Positions 60,371-64,000 of a stretch of 64,000 bases of DNA are shown piece by piece. The position numbers and the translations under genes were made by a program. How positions within the stretch are numbered: the first letter of the stretch is position 1; each line of letters starts with the position of its first letter. Below the pieces are notes generated by a model. It saw only the letters and a list, made by a program, of their open reading frames with translations, ran no database searches and had not been told where the DNA came from. Origin of the DNA: Lagopus muta (Eukaryota; Chordata; Aves; Galliformes; Phasianidae); NCBI RefSeq assembly GCF_023343835.1, contig NC_064443.1, positions 2,666,001-2,730,000 of the forward strand, written 5' to 3'.

Positions 60371-63300
60371 AGGTCCCAGAAGAGCACATTAGCCAAGGTG
60401 AGTGGTGTGGGATTTGATGTTACCATTCTTGTTCTCAGTGAGGTCTGGGAGTGCAACCTTTAAGGTTGTCCCATGCTCCCTGTGTGAAAATCTATGCCTC
60501 CCATCGCTGCCTGAGTGACAGCAGATAATCAGTGCAAGGGCAGCAGCACCAACACTTAGAGCACTGTTGTCACAATTTGGAACAGTGGCTTTTGCAGCAA
60601 GTGCAGCTCTCTGCTCTCAGCACCCCCACTCACATCAGGAAAGCCAACACCAAGTTAAAACCAGACAAAGGACAGCATTGACGTGGTGATTGCCCCCGTC
60701 CTGGCTCCAAGAAGCTGATCTGGCTGCTGGGGAAGCTGTTGCAAAAAGCATCTGATGTCTGCAGGAGAGGCTTTCTGGTGCCAAACTGTGAACCAGAGGC
60801 ATCGTTTCTCCAATCTGGTTGCAGGAAACAGGAGACATCTGGGCTTCCAGCGTCTCTCCAGGAACACCAGGCAGTGCCCCCACATCTGAACGTCGCGTGC
60901 AGTCACAAGGCATGCAGCTCAAACACAACTGTTAGGTCGTTTCCTTAAACTTCTGCCATTTGTAGCCATGCTTGGTAGAGCCAGGCAGAGCTGGGGAGCA
61001 CAGTGGCAGCGGGGGTGGGGAGTGGATCAGGCGTGGGGCAGGTCCCAGCAGCACATCTGCACAGCCAGTGTTGAAGAGAAGTCTCCAGGTGAGCACGGTG
61101 GACTCCTCCTGGCCTTGGCTTCTGATGTGTTGGTTGTGCAGTGCACGGCCTCACTGAGCCTTTTGGGGGAAGGTAGGTGCAGCACGTAGCAGGGCCTCAA
61201 GGAGCTGCTGCTCTGTGCAAGCATAGCTGGTGGTGAAGTGATTACAGCAGCAGAACGAACTTAGGCAGCTGCTGTGCATGGTGCATCTGTGCTGAGGGCT
61301 GGTGAGGCCATCTGAGCGCCGGGTATCAATCTGGGCAAACAAAGTCTTTGCTTTCCAGGCAGGAGCCTGATCTTTCCAAAGGTTCTTCTGCTTACCATTT
61401 GCTGGAGCGGCTCTTGCTCCACAGCTTTGCTCTCACCAGCCCTCGGGGGGCCTTGTTTTAGGGTTGGGTTGCAGGAGTCCTGGCATTAGAATTGGCCATC
61501 AGTGCCGTGCCTCAGTGTCAGCACCAGCCCCGCAGTGCACTGAGCGAAGGGTGCCGGGCACACCGAGCTGCATGGAAGGGAAACACTTCAGCAGCTTCAC
61601 CTCGCTCCCCTGTTTCCTTAGACCTTGACTAACTGACAGATGAAGCAACAGCAGCTATTTACAGTGGCTGTGCTGGGATAGAAGCGATGTCTGGAGCAGG
61701 TCCAGGCAAAGGGCTTCTTGGGCAGGGCGCTGCCTGAGAGCGATGCTGCAATTGGGGCGATAAGAGGAGCTGATAAGGCTGCTGTTGGGGGGCCGAGAGA
61801 CTGCTTATCTCCTTCCTGCAGCAAAACAGTTGGGGAGTTTGGCATTTTCAGTGCACGCTTAGTAACAAGCTCTGAATTTGGAGGAGTGGAAAATGTGACT
61901 CAATCTAATTATAAACCAGCACTTCAGACAGGCTGGGAAGTTCCTTGTTTTGTCCTGCTCGGCCGGGCTGCTGCCCTGAGCATCCAGGGAGACTGAAGCA
62001 AGGGAAGCAGCAGCACCCTGTGCACAGCCTGACCCGGGGCCGCCAGCTCTGCTCCCCTCTCCTTGCCCCTCTCCCCAGTTCCCTGTGATGTGCTGGTGGC
62101 AGGAAGAAAGCTCAGTGCTGGCAGCACCAAGCCCCCAGTGCTCGGCATCCCCGCCCCCTGGTATTTTTGCTTCCCTTTGCCCTTTTGCTTACAGAAAGTT
62201 GCTCTGAGGGAAGATCCTGCCCCGAGCTGCATTTTGAGGCCACGTCAGGCTTTTCCTGCCCCACATTCACCCCCAGCCATGCCACAGGGCAGCGCGTGGG
62301 CCGCACCGTGACAAAGCGGCTGCACAAACCGCAGCCACGGGCCCCATGAAAGGAGGGTTTCTTGGGACGCTCCGTGTTCCTCCATGACCTCCGGTGAAGC
62401 AGCCGCTGTGTTCCCTCGCCCAGGCCCGGTGGGGCTCTGAATGGTGCCCTTATAGCAGGAGTGAGGGCATGGCAGGGAATGGCATGAGCTGGGGGCGGCC
62501 GCCCGGCACAGGGCCAGCGGGTGGCTCAGGCAGTGCTGGGGGAGCAGAGCGGGGCGGCTGCCTCTGCATGACGTGGCTGTGTGTGTGCTGCCACGGAGCA
62601 GCTCTGTGCTGCCTGCACACGCCTCGCTCCCAGCCTCCATGGGCAGGTGGGGAGGCTCAGGCTGACCGTGGCCGTGCCCCCTCCTGCAGTCCTGCAGGGT
62701 GCTGGGGCTCAGCTGATATGTGGACACGGGGAGAAGGGGCGGCGTAGAGCTGCAGGAGCACCCCTCAGCCCTGGGACTTTGTAGGAGAGGGCATGGGAAG
62801 TGGGAACGTGGAGTCCTCGGCTGCCCTGGGTAGCGAAGGTCTCGCAGCACAGGGCTGGGGAGTCTCCCTGCTGCCCCCAGCATTCACCTCCACCCAGCAG
62901 GGCTGTGTCCTGGCACCGTGGCCGTCCTGGCATGGGATCACTGCCTGCTTTCTGCAGGATTCCATGGGAGGAGGAGGACTGAATACTTGGAGGATTAGAG
63001 GGGACTTTTGTAAGCAAGAATGCAGGTTTTTTCTGCCTGAATTCCCTTGGAGGCAGCAGCTCTGCTCACAGCTTGTTTGCTTGTCTTTGTCTCGTTGGCT
63101 ACAGGGCTCTGAGCTCCAAGTTTGAAAAACAAATCAAATGGAGCTATCTTAGTTTATGAGCTGCCTGCCTGCTCCTGGCCGGCCTAAAAATAACAGCAAT
63201 GTGTGTGTGCTGGGAGCGGGGTCTCAGAGCCAGCCAGACCCCTGTGTGGATTTAAAATTACTCGTTTTGTGATGGTCTGCAGCATGCTGCCAGGCTGCTG

Positions 63301-64000
63301 TAACCTTTAGCCGATAAGCATTGGTTTACAATTATCTCAGCTATAGGAAAAACAAAGGCAGCCCTCTTTTCTTGAGCAACAGAAGAGTTGTTTTGAAAGC
63401 AGAACTCTGCAGAAAATTATGGGGCTTAAGGCTGATATTTATGGTGTGAGTGGAAAGCTGGGAAACTGTACATGAAAGCGAGAGATCCTGAATCATTAAC
63501 CTTGCATTAACCATGTGCAGCCTCGACAAATACTGTCGGAAGCGATATTGGAAGGAAGTGCTGATAGAAGAGTCTGGAGCCCTGCTCACGTGCAGCACAG
63601 TTCCCTAACAGCAGTGATGTGACCAGGACAGACCTACACAGAGGGCTCTGCTGGAGCCTAACACGAGTCCTTAAGGTCGTGAGTTGGGTCAGACCTGGGG
63701 CCAGCAGCGTCCCCACGAGGTTCTGCTGGTGGTGCCAGCAGTGCATTTCTCTCAATATGCTTCAAGGAAGAGCAGGAGAGAAGTTGGTCCTGAGCAGTTG
63801 GCCTCCACCTCCAGGACTCTGCCATGTCTGCCAGAAGAAGCTGTTAAAGTAAAGCTGGTAAAGTCGTTTTCAAAGCAGAAACAGTCACAGTGAGCCATGT
63901 CTCACTCTGCTCTTTTGGCACATGAGGTTGGGCACTATTTCTGAGTCAGTCTGGTTATCCAAACAGCAATGTGAGGAGCACACAGGACTGTTGGTTGTGT

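Larger units (their letters stand above)
56967..64000 (+). other. DAG1: DAG1 intron 2 (continues beyond window)
   Basis: At least 7 kb follow the donor at 56967 without any further recognisable dystroglycan sequence on the + strand, so the large second coding exon must be outside the window. Recognised contents are a sense CR1 tail at 58950-59155 and an older, degraded antisense CR1-like stretch near 59980-60370. No other gene was supported. Confidence 0.75.

Noticed and set aside
30629-64000. Search for endogenous viral or LTR-type elements
   Set aside because: No paired terminal repeats or virus-like protein similarity were recognised. Only CR1 LINE pieces were seen.

Overview
The window is nuclear DNA of a bird, most likely a galliform such as chicken. 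The reasons are compact GC-rich vertebrate genes with GT-AG introns, CR1 LINE remnants as the main interspersed repeat, and proteins that align with human BSN, APEH, MST1 and DAG1 but have clearly diverged. No bacterial, viral, CRISPR, rRNA or tRNA features were seen. Family comparisons are from memory; no database was searched.

Layout. (1) 1-16200 (+): the 3' two thirds of BSN (Bassoon), seven coding exons from the end of a zinc finger to the stop at 14205, then a ~2 kb 3' UTR with a poly(A) signal at 16173. (2) 16464-20744 (+): APEH, 22 exons, 734 aa. (3) 20976-25260 (+): a second complete APEH-like gene, 21 exons, 728 aa, starting about 200 bp after the poly(A) signal of the first and keeping the Ser-Asp-His triad. 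(4) 25509-29357 (-): MST1 (hepatocyte-growth-factor-like, macrophage-stimulating protein), 18 exons, 704 aa, tail to tail with the APEH-like gene. (5) 29400-30620: a CpG island, probably a shared divergent promoter, containing a 20-bp array of GC boxes. (6) 30620-64000 (+): presumed DAG1 (dystroglycan). Its first coding exon is 56557-56966. About 26 kb of presumed first intron precedes it and at least 7 kb of second intron follows. The second, large coding exon lies beyond the window.

Four reading-frame checks support the models. The BSN segments sum to 10068 nt, APEH to 2205 nt, the APEH-like gene to 2187 nt and MST1 to 2115 nt. All are multiples of three, with consistent splice phases and human-like exon borders.

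The genes are not one pathway. Bassoon scaffolds the presynaptic active zone. APEH removes N-acylated residues from peptides. MST1 is a secreted, protease-dead ligand of the RON receptor. DAG1 links laminin to the cytoskeleton. In human the order is DAG1-BSN-APEH-MST1, so DAG1 lying beyond MST1 here points to a local rearrangement. The most unusual feature is the old APEH tandem duplication, whose second copy has an intact active site but a reworked N-terminal region.
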